Source of the DNA: JAEUMY01 sp033764435
GTDB lineage: Bacteria > Pseudomonadota > Gammaproteobacteria > Burkholderiales > Usitatibacteraceae
Direction of reading: 5' to 3'
NCBI GenBank assembly: GCA_033764435.1
Contig: JANRIX010000033.1
Coordinates: 62,001-126,000, forward strand
Length of the DNA stretch: 64,000 nt
The notes under the pieces were generated by a model. It searched no databases, was not told where the DNA came from, and worked only from the letters and a program-made list of their open reading frames with translations. This document shows positions 25,239 through 34,381 of the stretch, one piece after another. A program made the position numbers and the translations under genes. Each line of letters opens with the position of its first letter. Positions within the stretch are counted from its first letter, which is position 1.

Positions 25239-27065
25239 ATGTGCGGCATCGTTGGCGCCATCGCGGATCGCAATGTTGTTCCCCTCATCACCGAAGGCCT
25301 GAAACGGCTTGAGTATCGCGGTTACGACTCGGCCGGCGTGGCGGTCGTCGGTGCGCATATTCGCCGCGTGCGGCGCGTGGGCCGCGTGGCGGAATTGGAA
25401 TCGGCCATCGCCGCCGAACAGCTCACCGGCGTTCTCGGCATCGGCCACACCCGCTGGGCCACGCACGGTGGCGTCACCGAGCCGAACGCGCACCCGCATG
25501 TGTCGATGAATGAAATCGCCGTCGTGCACAACGGGATCATCGAGAACCACGAGGCGCAGCGCGAGCGGCTGAAAGCCGCGGGCTACAGCTTCGAGTCGCA
25601 AACCGACACCGAGGTCATCGCCCACCTCATCCATTTCCATCTGCGTGATACCAATGATCTATTCGTTGCCACGCAGCGCGCGGCACGTGAGCTGGAAGGC
25701 GCCTATGCCATCGCCGTGGTGGCGCTGTCGTCGCCAGGGATCATGACGGGCGCCCGCATGGGTTGTCCGCTGTTGGTGGGACGCGGTGACGGCGAGAATT
25801 TCATTGCCTCCGACATGTCTGCCATCATCAGCGCCACCAAGCGCGTGGTGTATCTGGAAGACGGTGATGTCGTCGCCGTCACGCGCGAGGGTGTGCGCGT
25901 GGTGGATCGCAGCGGCCAACCGGTTGAGCGCATCGAGCATGTCTCCACGCTCACCGCCGACGCGACCGACCTCGGCCCTTATCAGCACTACATGCAGAAG
26001 GAAATCCACGAACAGCCTCGCGCCATCGCCGACACGCTGGAGGCGGTCATCGATGGCGGCATCGATGCCGCGCTGTTCGGGCGCGACGCCACGCGAATAT
26101 TCGCAGAGGTGGATGCGGTGCTCATTCTCGCCTCCGGCACCAGCAGCTATGCCGGCCTGGTCGCGAGGCAGTGGATCGAAACCTTTGCCCAGCTGCCCTG
26201 CACGGTGGAGCTGGGGCATGAATATCGTTACCGCGATTCCATCGCCAATCCGCGCCAGCTCGTCGTCACCATCTCCCAGTCGGGCGAGACGCTCGACACC
26301 ATGGAAGCGCTGAAGCGCGCCAAGCAGCTGGGCCACGCCCACACCTTGTCCATCTGCAATGTGCAGGAGAGCGCCATTCCCCGTGCATCTGCGCTGGTGT
26401 ACTACACGCGCGCCGGTGCAGAAATTGGTGTGGCGTCCACCAAGGCTTTCACGACCCAGCTCGTCTCACTCTTCACGCTGGCCATGGCACTCGCCAAATC
26501 GCGTGGACGGCTCACGGCGCATGCCGAGGCCGATGCCATCGAGCAGCTCCGCTTCCTGCCGGGCAGTGTCCAGCATGCGTTGAACCTCGAGCCGCAGATC
26601 CAGGCCTGGGCCGAGCGATTTGCCGACAAACAGAATGCGCTCTTCCTCGGGCGTGGCATTCACTATCCCATCGCCCTCGAAGGCGCCTTGAAGCTGAAGG
26701 AAATCTCCTACATCCATGCCGAGGCCTATCCCGCCGGCGAGCTGAAGCATGGCCCGCTGGCGCTGGTGGACAACGCCATGCCGGTCGTTGTCATCGCGCC
26801 CAACGACGCGCTCCTGGAAAAGGTGAAGTCCAACATGCAGGAAGTGCGCGCCCGCGGTGGCGAGCTGTATGTGTTCACCGATCTCGACAGCCACTTCACG
26901 GACAGCGAAGGCGTGCATGTCATCCGCACACCTCGGCATGCCGGCGTGCTGTCGCCGGTCGTGCATGCCATTCCGGTGCAGTTGCTGGCATATCACACCG
27001 CGCTGAAGCGGGGCACGGACGTGGACAAGCCGCGCAACCTGGCCAAGAGTGTGACGGTCGAGTAG
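25239..27065 (+). CDS. glmS: Glutamine--fructose-6-phosphate aminotransferase (isomerising)
   Basis: Makes glucosamine-6-phosphate from fructose-6-phosphate and glutamine, the first step towards UDP-GlcNAc. The 608 residues begin MCGIVGAIADRN, where Cys2 is the glutaminase nucleophile, then RLEYRGYDSAGVA and GHTRWATHG. Two SIS domains follow (LASGTSSYAGL, SQSGETLDTMEAL) and the protein ends KPRNLAKSVTVE, as in the family. It carries one exact palindrome copy (26093-26104, Thr-Arg-Ile-Phe-Ala) and one degenerate copy (25353-25364). No glmS ribozyme is present: the upstream gap is only 50 bp. Confidence 0.97.
   Translation: MCGIVGAIADRNVVPLITEGLKRLEYRGYDSAGVAVVGAHIRRVRRVGRVAELESAIAAEQLTGVLGIGHTRWATHGGVTEPNAHPHVSMNEIAVVHNGIIENHEAQRERLKAAGYSFESQTDTEVIAHLIHFHLRDTNDLFVATQRAARELEGAYAIAVVALSSPGIMTGARMGCPLLVGRGDGENFIASDMSAIISATKRVVYLEDGDVVAVTREGVRVVDRSGQPVERIEHVSTLTADATDLGPYQHYMQKEIHEQPRAIADTLEAVIDGGIDAALFGRDATRIFAEVDAVLILASGTSSYAGLVARQWIETFAQLPCTVELGHEYRYRDSIANPRQLVVTISQSGETLDTMEALKRAKQLGHAHTLSICNVQESAIPRASALVYYTRAGAEIGVASTKAFTTQLVSLFTLAMALAKSRGRLTAHAEADAIEQLRFLPGSVQHALNLEPQIQAWAERFADKQNALFLGRGIHYPIALEGALKLKEISYIHAEAYPAGELKHGPLALVDNAMPVVVIAPNDALLEKVKSNMQEVRARGGELYVFTDLDSHFTDSEGVHVIRTPRHAGVLSPVVHAIPVQLLAYHTALKRGTDVDKPRNLAKSVTVE
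25353..25364. repeat. Iterated palindrome, one-mismatch copy (inside glmS)
   Basis: GCGCATATTCGC, read as Ala-His-Ile-Arg. One substitution from the consensus; either a decayed or a forming copy. Confidence 0.6.
26093..26104. repeat. Iterated palindrome, copy 9 (inside glmS)
   Basis: Exact copy, read as Arg-Ile-Phe-Ala between the glutaminase and the first SIS domain. Confidence 0.95.
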
Positions 27066-27068
27066 TCG

Positions 27069-27812
27069 ATGAACGGCTTGGCCGGCGCAGCGCGAGCATT
27101 GGGCGCGGCATGCCGGGTCGCGGTGCTCACCGGTGCCGGCATTTCCGCAGAATCCGGCGTCCCCACTTTTCGCGACGCCCAGACCGGACTGTGGGCGCGT
27201 TATCGTCCGGAGGACTTGGCCACACCGCAAGCCTTCGCGCGTGAACCCCAACTCGTCTGGGAATGGTACGCATGGCGACGCGAGATGGTGGCGAAGGCGC
27301 AGCCGAATGCCGGACACCGCGCGCTGGTCGAACTGGCTGCGCGCGTGCCGCAGATGACGCTGATCACCCAGAACGTCGATCACCTCCACGAGTTGGCCGG
27401 CTCGCGCGACGTGCTGAAATTGCACGGCAGCCTGTATGCGAATATTCGCGAAGACGACCACCTGCCGGTTGCTGAGAGCGACATGACTGACGACGTGCCC
27501 CCGCGCTGCCGCGTGACCGGACAGCGCATCCGGCCCGGCGTGGTGTGGTTTGGCGAGGCGCTGCCCGCTAATGTGCTGCATGCCGCGCTTGCGGCGGCAC
27601 GGGAAGCGGATGTCTTCCTCAGCATCGGCACCTCCACCGTTGTTGAGCCCGCCGCATCCTTGCCCTTCATGGCGAGCCAGCGCGGCGCGACGGTCATCGA
27701 AATCAATCCGGACACAACGCCGCTCACCGGGCGGTGCGACTATTCGCTGCGCGGCCCCGCCGCTGAAGTGCTGCCTGCGCTGGTCCAGCAAGCCTTTGCC
27801 GCAGCCGAATGA
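27069..27812 (+). CDS. Sir2-family NAD-dependent protein deacylase (sirtuin)
   Basis: Removes acyl groups from lysines using NAD. The 247 residues contain the NAD-binding GAGISAESGVPTFRD (22-36), TQNVDHLHE with the catalytic histidine in LKLHGS (H119), and PGVVWFGEALP. The Y67-x-x-R70 pair (YAWR) is the feature that lets SIRT5/CobB-type sirtuins accept succinyl-lysine, so desuccinylase activity is possible. The zinc module is unusual: between residues 120 and 155 only C147 is present instead of four cysteines. A palindrome copy (27438-27449) codes residues 124-127 where the first cysteine pair would normally sit. It starts 3 bp after glmS. Confidence 0.9.
   Translation: MNGLAGAARALGAACRVAVLTGAGISAESGVPTFRDAQTGLWARYRPEDLATPQAFAREPQLVWEWYAWRREMVAKAQPNAGHRALVELAARVPQMTLITQNVDHLHELAGSRDVLKLHGSLYANIREDDHLPVAESDMTDDVPPRCRVTGQRIRPGVVWFGEALPANVLHAALAAAREADVFLSIGTSTVVEPAASLPFMASQRGATVIEINPDTTPLTGRCDYSLRGPAAEVLPALVQQAFAAAE
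27438..27449. repeat. Iterated palindrome, copy 10 (inside the sirtuin gene)
   Basis: Exact copy, read as Ala-Asn-Ile-Arg just after the catalytic histidine motif. Confidence 0.95.
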
Positions 27813-27840
27813 AGGCGTGCCGGCGACAGACTTGCGCCTT

Positions 27841-27852
27841 GCGAATATTCGC
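27841..27852. repeat. Iterated palindrome, copy 11
   Basis: Exact copy in the 78-bp gap between the sirtuin and the alcohol dehydrogenase gene. Confidence 0.95.
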
Positions 27853-27890
27853 GTGAGACTCCCCGCTGCCATTCTCCTCGAGTACTGCCC

Positions 27891-29015
27891 ATGAAGATCC
27901 GCGCCGCTGTCCTCCATGCCTCAGGGGCCGAACTGCCCTATGCGCAATCACAGCCGCTGCGCATCGAGGAACTTGAGCTCGCACCCCCGGGCCGCGATGA
28001 AGTTCTGGTGAAACTGGCCGCAGCGGGTCTCTGTCATTCCGACCTCTCGGTCATCAACGGGGATCGCCCGCGTCCGACACCGATGGCGCTCGGGCATGAA
28101 GCGGCGGGCGTTGTTGTCGACTGCGGTGAAGGCGTCAGCGATCTCGCGCCGGGCGATCACGTCGTCATGGTCTTCGTGCCCAGTTGCGGCCACTGTCTGC
28201 CGTGCATGGAGGGCCGGCCCGCGCTGTGTGAACCCGGCGCCGTGTCGAACACCAAGGGCGAACTGCTGGGCGGCTTCAAGCGTCTCTTCAAGGACCGTGC
28301 GCCCATTCATCACCACATGGGCGTCTCCGCGTTCGCCGATCACTGTGTGGTGTCGCGCCGCTCGCTGGTGAAGGTGGATCGCGACCTTCCGCTGGCGCAT
28401 GCCGCGCTCTTTGGTTGCGCGGTGCTGACGGGCGTGGGTGCTGTGGTGAACACGGCGGAGGTGAAGGCCGGGTCATCGGTGGCCGTCATCGGTCTGGGCG
28501 GCGTGGGCCTGGCCGCGTTGTTGGGCGCGGTCGCGGCGGGTGCAGCGGACATCATCGCCATCGACATGGCGGACGACAAGCTCGCGATGGCGAAGTCATT
28601 GGGGGCGACCGCGACCGTGAATGCGGCATCGCCCGATGCCATCGATCAGGTGAAGGCGCTGACAAAGGGCGGTGTGCATTACGCGTTCGAGCTGGCCGGT
28701 TCGGTCAAGGCGCTTGAGCTGGCGTACCGCATCACCCGTCGCGGCGGCATGACCGTGACCGCGGGACTGCCGAATCCCGAGCATGTGTTCAACCTGCCCG
28801 CGACTCATCTGGTCGCGGAAGAGCGCACATTGAAGGGCAGCTACATCGGTACCTGCGTTCCTGCACGCGATGTGCCGCGCTACATCGCGCTCTTCAAGCA
28901 AGGGCGTCTGCCCATGGATCGACTCCTCACCGGGCGCATCACGTTGGACGAGATCAATCACGGCTTCGATCTGCTGCGTGAAGGAAAGGCGATTCGCCAG
29001 GTCGTGGTGTTCTGA
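27891..29015 (+). CDS. Zinc-dependent alcohol dehydrogenase, class III-like
   Basis: Medium-chain dehydrogenase that oxidises alcohols with NAD(P). The 374 residues hold the catalytic-zinc ligands in GLCHSD and GHEAAG, a structural-zinc loop with four cysteines (CGHCLPCMEGRPALC) and the cofactor fold VAVIGLGGVGLAALLGAVAAG. The substrate is not evident; the length and zinc loop fit the class III/aryl-alcohol group rather than short quinone reductases. It ends 126 bp before the peroxidase gene. Confidence 0.88.
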   Translation: MKIRAAVLHASGAELPYAQSQPLRIEELELAPPGRDEVLVKLAAAGLCHSDLSVINGDRPRPTPMALGHEAAGVVVDCGEGVSDLAPGDHVVMVFVPSCGHCLPCMEGRPALCEPGAVSNTKGELLGGFKRLFKDRAPIHHHMGVSAFADHCVVSRRSLVKVDRDLPLAHAALFGCAVLTGVGAVVNTAEVKAGSSVAVIGLGGVGLAALLGAVAAGAADIIAIDMADDKLAMAKSLGATATVNAASPDAIDQVKALTKGGVHYAFELAGSVKALELAYRITRRGGMTVTAGLPNPEHVFNLPATHLVAEERTLKGSYIGTCVPARDVPRYIALFKQGRLPMDRLLTGRITLDEINHGFDLLREGKAIRQVVVF

Positions 29016-29141
29016 GCGCGCAACATATCTTGCAGGCGCCAGCAATCCGGCGCAGCATGAGACTTCGCAAGTAGATCGCAGGTGGGACTGCACACACTGC
29101 GGCGCGGCGAATCCGCCATCACCCTCAGAGGAGAGAGATCG

Positions 29142-30155
29142 ATGAAGCGCATCCGCACCGCATCCATGCTGTCTGCCGTCGTCCTGGTCATTACAGCCTG
29201 CGCGACCGGCGATTCCGGCAAACCCGCCACCACGGCCAGCGAGCCTCGCCTGTCGCAACTGCCGCCGGTGGTGAACCCTGAAACCAATCCCACCACGCCG
29301 GAGAAGGTGGTGCTGGGCGCCAAGCTCTGGATCGACAAGCGTCTGTCCGGCTCCGGCAACCAGGCCTGCACCACGTGCCACGTACGCGAGAAGGGCTGGA
29401 CCGATGGCGAGACGCTCTCGCGCAAGGACAACGGCGATCTCAACACGAGACACTCGCCTACCATGTACAACATTGGTTATTCATCCAACTACTACTGGGA
29501 TGGACGCGCTGCGACGCTGGAGGGCCAGGTGCTCGCAGCATGGCGCTTGCAGATCTACGGCGACCCGCCCAAGGTCGCAGAGAAGCTCGCCGCCGTGCCC
29601 GGCTATGCGGCGGAGTTCCAGAAAGTGTTCGGTGGACCGCCCACGCAGGACACCATCGTGAAAGCGCTGGCCGCCTACCTGAGGGCAAAGGTCAGCGGCG
29701 ACTCGCCCTGGGATCGTCATGAGAAAGGCCAGAAGGGTGCCGTGTCTGCGGACGCGCAAGCGGGCTTCCTCCTCTTCATGGGCAAGGGCCGCTGCGCCAT
29801 CTGCCACACGCCGCCGGTGTACAGCGACTTCAACTTCCACAACATCGGGCTGGAAGCCGGCAAGGCCAAGCCCGACATCGGCCGTGGCAACGTCACCAAG
29901 AAGCCGGAGGACATGAGCGCCTTCAAGACGCCCACACTGCGCTCGGTGGCCATCTCCGGCCCGTACTTCCACGACGGCAGCCGGAAGACGCTGGAAGAGG
30001 CCGTGCGCTTCATGGCCAGTGGCGGCGGCAAGGACCCCAACAAGACCGCGCAACTGGTCGACACCGGGCTCAGCGATCAGGAGATCAAGCAGATCGTCGC
30101 GTTCCTGACCGCGCTCACCAGCGACGAGCCCTACACACCACCCAAGCTCCCCTGA
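29142..30155 (+). CDS. Di-haem cytochrome c peroxidase family lipoprotein (MauG/CcpA-like)
   Basis: 337 residues with a lipobox (VLVITAC) in the signal peptide, so it is predicted to be anchored in the periplasm by lipid. Two CxxCH haem-binding motifs are present, CTTCH and CAICH, in the spacing of bacterial di-haem peroxidases, which reduce hydrogen peroxide or carry out MauG-type oxidations. Further family segments are HSPTMYNIGYSSNYYWDGRA, TLEGQ and FKTPTLRSVAISGPYFHDG. The ATG at 29142 has AGAGGAGAGAG upstream. A terminator follows. Confidence 0.9.
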   Translation: MKRIRTASMLSAVVLVITACATGDSGKPATTASEPRLSQLPPVVNPETNPTTPEKVVLGAKLWIDKRLSGSGNQACTTCHVREKGWTDGETLSRKDNGDLNTRHSPTMYNIGYSSNYYWDGRAATLEGQVLAAWRLQIYGDPPKVAEKLAAVPGYAAEFQKVFGGPPTQDTIVKALAAYLRAKVSGDSPWDRHEKGQKGAVSADAQAGFLLFMGKGRCAICHTPPVYSDFNFHNIGLEAGKAKPDIGRGNVTKKPEDMSAFKTPTLRSVAISGPYFHDGSRKTLEEAVRFMASGGGKDPNKTAQLVDTGLSDQEIKQIVAFLTALTSDEPYTPPKLP

Positions 30156-30173
30156 GTGATCATGCAGGCAGCG

Positions 30174-30207
30174 CAGCGCGCGGGCTGAACCGCGCGCTGT
30201 TTTCATT
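30174..30207 (+). terminator. Rho-independent terminator after the peroxidase gene
   Basis: Perfect 10-bp stem CAGCGCGCGG / CCGCGCGCTG with loop GCTGAA, then TTTTC. It is 18 bp after the stop codon and 9 bp before palindrome copy 12. Confidence 0.85.
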
Positions 30208-30215
30208 TTGGGCAT

Positions 30216-30227
30216 GCGAATATTCGC
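30216..30227. repeat. Iterated palindrome, copy 12
   Basis: Exact copy between the terminator and the CoA-transferase gene. Confidence 0.95.
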
Positions 30228-30254
30228 ACTGACACCGCTTCGATCCAATCGCCC

Positions 30255-31451
30255 ATGTCCACCCCACAACCCCTCGCAGATCTGAAGGTCATCGAGCTCG
30301 GCACACTCATCGCCGGCCCCTACTGCGCGCGCCTCATGGCGGAATTTGGCGCCGAGGTCATCAAGATCGAGACACCCGGCGAGGGCGACCCATTGCGCAA
30401 ATGGCGCGTCCTGCATGAAGGCAATTCGCTCTGGTGGTATGCCCAGGCGCGCAACAAGAAGTCGGTGGCGCTCAACCTGCGCGAGCCGGCCGCACAGGAC
30501 ATCGTGCGCAAGCTCATTCGCGATGCCGACATCGTGGTTGAGAACTTCCGTCCCGGCACGCTGGAGAAGTGGGGCTTGTCGTACGAATCGCTCGCGGCCG
30601 AGAACCCCGGGCTCATCATGGTGCGCCTTTCCGGCTTCGGCCAGACCGGACCCTACAAGGATCGCACCGGCTTCGGCGCCATCGGCGAATCCATGGGCGG
30701 CATGCGCTACATCACGGGCTATCCGGATCGCGCGCCGGTGCGGGTGGGCATCAGCATCGGTGATTCGCTGGCGGCCATGTTCGGGGTCATCGGTGCGCTC
30801 ACCGCATTGCATCACCGTGGGACGAGCGGCAAAGGGCAGGTGGTCGATGTCGCGTTGTACGAAGCCGTGTTCGCGATGATGGAATCCATGCTCCCCGAGT
30901 TCGGCATGACCGGACTCGTGCGTGAGCGCACTGGCGCGTCACTGCCCGGCATCGTGCCTTCGAACACCTATGCGTGCCGGGATGGCTGCTACGTCGTCAT
31001 CGGCGCCAATGGCGACGCGATTTTCAAGCGCATGATGAACGCCATCGGCCGCCCTGATCTCGCAAGCGATCCGACGCTGGCGGACAACGCCGGAAGGGTG
31101 AAGCGCACTGAGGAACTGGACCGCATCATTGGCGAGTGGACCGCGCGGCACACGCTGGACGAGGTGCTCGCGGTGCTGGAGCCGGCACAGGTGCCCGCCG
31201 GCCGAATCTACTCCATCGCCGACATCGTCGCTGACCTGCAGTACCAGGCGCGCAACATGATCGAACAGCACAAGCTGGCCGATGGGAAGGAGATTCTCCT
31301 GCCTGGCATCGTGCCAAAACTCTCCGCGACACCCGGCGGTACGAAGTGGGTGGGGCCGAAGCTGGGTGAGCACACGGAAGCGGTGCTGGGTGAGCTTGGG
31401 TACGACCAGGCGGCGCGCGATGCACTTCGTGCCGCGGGCGTCATTGGCTAG
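30255..31451 (+). CDS. CaiB/BaiF family (class III) CoA transferase
   Basis: Moves CoA between carboxylic acids through an aspartyl thioester. The 398 residues begin with the family's LADLKVIELGTLIAGPYCARLMAEFGAEVIKIETP, followed by RNKKSVALNLR, DIVVENFRPGTLEKWGL and RLSGFGQTGPY, all standard for class III transferases. The substrate cannot be told from sequence; an HMG-CoA lyase-like gene lies 3 kb downstream but is separated by the opposite-strand ppc. The last base of its TAG stop is the first base of palindrome copy 13. Confidence 0.9.
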   Translation: MSTPQPLADLKVIELGTLIAGPYCARLMAEFGAEVIKIETPGEGDPLRKWRVLHEGNSLWWYAQARNKKSVALNLREPAAQDIVRKLIRDADIVVENFRPGTLEKWGLSYESLAAENPGLIMVRLSGFGQTGPYKDRTGFGAIGESMGGMRYITGYPDRAPVRVGISIGDSLAAMFGVIGALTALHHRGTSGKGQVVDVALYEAVFAMMESMLPEFGMTGLVRERTGASLPGIVPSNTYACRDGCYVVIGANGDAIFKRMMNAIGRPDLASDPTLADNAGRVKRTEELDRIIGEWTARHTLDEVLAVLEPAQVPAGRIYSIADIVADLQYQARNMIEQHKLADGKEILLPGIVPKLSATPGGTKWVGPKLGEHTEAVLGELGYDQAARDALRAAGVIG

Positions 31452-31462
31452 CGAATATTCGC
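31451..31462. repeat. Iterated palindrome, copy 13 (overlaps a stop codon)
   Basis: Exact copy whose first G is the last base of the CoA-transferase stop codon TAG. Confidence 0.95.
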
Positions 31463-31492
31463 AAAGGGTGTATCCCCTACTCGTCGCCCAGT

Positions 31493-31539
31493 CCGCGCGC
31501 TGCATCGCGCGGCCGTTCGCCGGGCTCGCCGCATGCGGC
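31493..31539. other. Two GC-rich inverted repeats between convergent genes
   Basis: A 7-bp stem CCGCGCG / CGCGCGG (31493-31512) and the palindrome GCCGCATGCGGC (31528-31539) lie between the CoA-transferase and ppc ends. No T-run follows, so a terminator role is only possible, not shown. Confidence 0.35.
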
Positions 31540-31553
31540 TCGAAGTCCCCGGC

Positions 31554-34304
31554 TCACCCGGAGTTTCTCAATCCCGCCGCCAGCCCGTTGATCGAAATGT
31601 GAATGCCGCGTTTCACCCGCTCCGCCGTGTCGCCGGCGCGGTGGCGCTTGATGAGCGCGATCTGCAGATGGTTGAGCGGATCGAGATACGGGAAGCGGTT
31701 GCGGATGGAGCGCGCCAGCGCCGGATTGCTGGCGAGGAGCGTGTCGCTGCCGGTGATGGCGAAAAGCGCTTCCACGGTGCGCACCCGCTCCTCGGCAATG
31801 CGCGCGAAGATGGCGGCAGCATCTGTCTGCCCGGTGGCGAGTTCCGCGTAGCGTGCCGCGACGGCCAGATCGGTCTTGGCGAGCAGCATGTCCATGTTGG
31901 CCAGCATCGCTTGGAAGAAGCGCCACTTGGCCCACATTTCCTGCAGCAGCGCCAATCCATCCGGCTGGGCGTCGCGCCAGGCGGCCACCGCACCGCCGAA
32001 GCCGTACCAGCCCGGCAGCATGATGCGGCACTGGGCCCAGGAGAACACCCAGGGAATGGCGCGCAGGTCTTCGATCCGCTGCGAGGCCTTGCGTGAAGCG
32101 GGGCGCGAGCCGATGTTGAGTTCGGCGATCTCACGAATGGGTGTGATCGCGCGGAAAAATTCGACGAAGCCGGGTGTTTCGTACACCAGCGCGCGATAGC
32201 GGGCGAACGCGGCCGAGGACAGCGCCTCCATCACCTCGGCGTAGCGCGGCGCGTTACGCGGTTCATGGGTGGACAGCGTCGCCCGGGCGGTCGCGGCCAC
32301 CAGCGCCTCCAGATTGCGCCGCCCGATCTCGGCATTGGCGTACTTGCTCGCAATCACCTCGCCCTGTTCGGTGAGGCGGAGTTCGCCCTGCACCGCGCCC
32401 GCCGGCTGCGCCAGGATGGCTTCAAAGCTCGGCCCGCCACCGCGGCCCACCGTGCCGCCGCGGCCGTGGAAAAAGCGCAGGCGCACACCGGCTTCGCGGA
32501 ACACATTCACCAGTTCCGTCTCGGCTTTGTACAGCTCCCAGTTGGCCGTCACGTAGCCGCCATCCTTGTTGCTGTCGGAGTAGCCCAGCATGATTTCCTG
32601 CGCGCCGCCCAACGACTTCACCAGGCTCATGGCCGCCGGCAGGGCGAACCATGCGCGCATGGTTGCGGGTGCTCGGCGCAAGTCGTCGATGGTTTCGAAG
32701 AGCGGCACGATCTGCAGCCGGCTCGTGGGCGCAGCACCCGGCGTGACCAGCCCGGCTTCCTTCAGGAGTACCGCGAGCTCGAGGAGATCCGACACACTGG
32801 CCGCCTTGGAGATGATTGCCTGGCGGATGGCGTCCGGCCCCAGCATTCGCACCGCCTGCGCGGCGCGATGGAAGATGGCGAGCTCGCCTTCAGTCACCTG
32901 CGAATATTCGCAATAGGGCGAGCGCAGCAGTCGCGGCGATGTGAGCTCGTTCAGCAGCAGTCTCGCTCGCGCCGCCTCGTCCAGCGCGCCATAGTCCTCG
33001 ACCACGCCGGCCACGCGCAGCAGTTCCGCGATCACGGCCTCATGCACATCCGAGTTCTGGCGCAGGTCCAGCGTCGCGAGCTGAAAACCGAACGCACGCA
33101 CGGCGTGACGCAGTTCGCGCAAGCGGCCTTCGGCGAGCAGCGCCAGACCGTGTTCGCGCAGACTGGCGTCGATCACATCCAGGTCGGCGAGAAACTCGCT
33201 GGCCGAACCATACGCATCCGCGTCACCCAGGGCGCGACGATGCTCGCGGGCCAGGCCCAGCGTGCCCGCCGTCGCCACGAGGCGCGCGAACACCCCGGTC
33301 AATGCGCGGCGATAGGGCTCGTCCTCGCGATGCGGCGAGCGATCTGGCGAGCGTTCCGCCAACGCGAGCAGGGCCGGGCTGCCGCCGCGCAGCATCTGCG
33401 ACAACGGCAGGTCCGCGCCCAGCGCATGCACTTCGGCGAAGTAGTGATCGAAAATGATCTCGCCCTGGCGCTTCAGTGCGTGATCCAGCATCTCGGCGGT
33501 GACGAAGGGATTGCCGTCGCGATCACCGCCCACCCAGCTGCCCATTCGCACGACAGGTGGCAGCGGCTCGGGAGAGCCAAGCATGTCCTCCAGCGCGCAC
33601 TGCAGCGTCGGCAACACGCGCAGAAATGTGTAGTGGAAATACGCCAGCGCGTTCTCGATCTCGTCCTTCACGCCCAGTTTCACGTCGCGCAGCATGCGTG
33701 TGTGCCAAAGCGTGGTGATGGCGCGGCGCAGGCCGGTGAGCCGTGCTTCGCGCTCCTCAGGCAGCAGATTGGAGCCGTGCTCGCCCGAAAGGCGGGCGAG
33801 CAGATCGGCGATGGTGAGCTGGCAATCGAGAATGCTCTTGCGCTGCACCTCGGTCGGGTGCGCGGTGAGAACGGGTGAGACTTGGACACCTGACATGAGC
33901 TGCGCGGCGTCGTGGCCCTCCAGTCCGCGCGACTTCAACTCGGCGGTGAGTCCGCCCAGGCTGGCCGGCAGGGGTGTCGAACCTTCGTGCCGATGCAGGC
34001 GATGGCGGCGGGTGTGGTGACAGTCCTCCGCGATGTTGGCGAGCTGCGAGAAGAAGCTGAACGCTCGCGCCACCCGCACACTTTGCTCGTCCGTGAGGCT
34101 CTCCAGCAGGGTAGTGAGCCGACGGTGAGCCGCCTCATCATCCAGCTTGCGGCTCGCCACGGACAATTGGCGAATCGATTCGATGAGGGCGAAGGCGTCC
34201 TCGCCTTCATGCTCGCGGATGACTTCGCCCAGCAGCCGGCCGAGCAGTCGGATATCGTCGGCCAGGGCGGCGTCCTTGCTGGCGGTGGGGGTGGCGGCAT
34301 TCAT
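31554..34304 (-). CDS. ppc: Phosphoenolpyruvate carboxylase
   Basis: Carboxylates PEP to oxaloacetate to refill the TCA cycle. The 916 residues contain the catalytic VLTAHPTEVQRKSIL, GYSDSNKDGGYVTANWELY, FFHGRGGTVGRGGGP, RAITPIREIAELNIGSRPASRK and the invariant C-terminus INGLAAGLRNSG. I start at 34304 (MNAATPTASKDAAL); ten further in-frame codons upstream are unlikely. A palindrome copy at 32900-32911 reads Cys-Glu-Tyr-Ser-Gln. It is divergent from the HMG-CoA lyase-like gene, with 77 bp between them. Confidence 0.97.
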   Translation of the reverse strand: MNAATPTASKDAALADDIRLLGRLLGEVIREHEGEDAFALIESIRQLSVASRKLDDEAAHRRLTTLLESLTDEQSVRVARAFSFFSQLANIAEDCHHTRRHRLHRHEGSTPLPASLGGLTAELKSRGLEGHDAAQLMSGVQVSPVLTAHPTEVQRKSILDCQLTIADLLARLSGEHGSNLLPEEREARLTGLRRAITTLWHTRMLRDVKLGVKDEIENALAYFHYTFLRVLPTLQCALEDMLGSPEPLPPVVRMGSWVGGDRDGNPFVTAEMLDHALKRQGEIIFDHYFAEVHALGADLPLSQMLRGGSPALLALAERSPDRSPHREDEPYRRALTGVFARLVATAGTLGLAREHRRALGDADAYGSASEFLADLDVIDASLREHGLALLAEGRLRELRHAVRAFGFQLATLDLRQNSDVHEAVIAELLRVAGVVEDYGALDEAARARLLLNELTSPRLLRSPYCEYSQVTEGELAIFHRAAQAVRMLGPDAIRQAIISKAASVSDLLELAVLLKEAGLVTPGAAPTSRLQIVPLFETIDDLRRAPATMRAWFALPAAMSLVKSLGGAQEIMLGYSDSNKDGGYVTANWELYKAETELVNVFREAGVRLRFFHGRGGTVGRGGGPSFEAILAQPAGAVQGELRLTEQGEVIASKYANAEIGRRNLEALVAATARATLSTHEPRNAPRYAEVMEALSSAAFARYRALVYETPGFVEFFRAITPIREIAELNIGSRPASRKASQRIEDLRAIPWVFSWAQCRIMLPGWYGFGGAVAAWRDAQPDGLALLQEMWAKWRFFQAMLANMDMLLAKTDLAVAARYAELATGQTDAAAIFARIAEERVRTVEALFAITGSDTLLASNPALARSIRNRFPYLDPLNHLQIALIKRHRAGDTAERVKRGIHISINGLAAGLRNSG
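32900..32911. repeat. Iterated palindrome, copy 14 (inside ppc)
   Basis: Exact copy, read on the minus strand as Glu-Tyr-Ser in SPYCEYSQVTEGEL. Confidence 0.95.
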
Positions 34305-34381
34305 GGGCCCAGCTTCGCTCAAGCCATGCCGCAATGCAACAGCGGTAAACTGCCGGGATTGCGAAACCCCGGGCAGCCATC

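Noticed and set aside
32265..33878. 537-codon open frame opposite ppc
   Set aside because: His/Gln/Arg-rich antisense artefact; ppc is complete and conserved.
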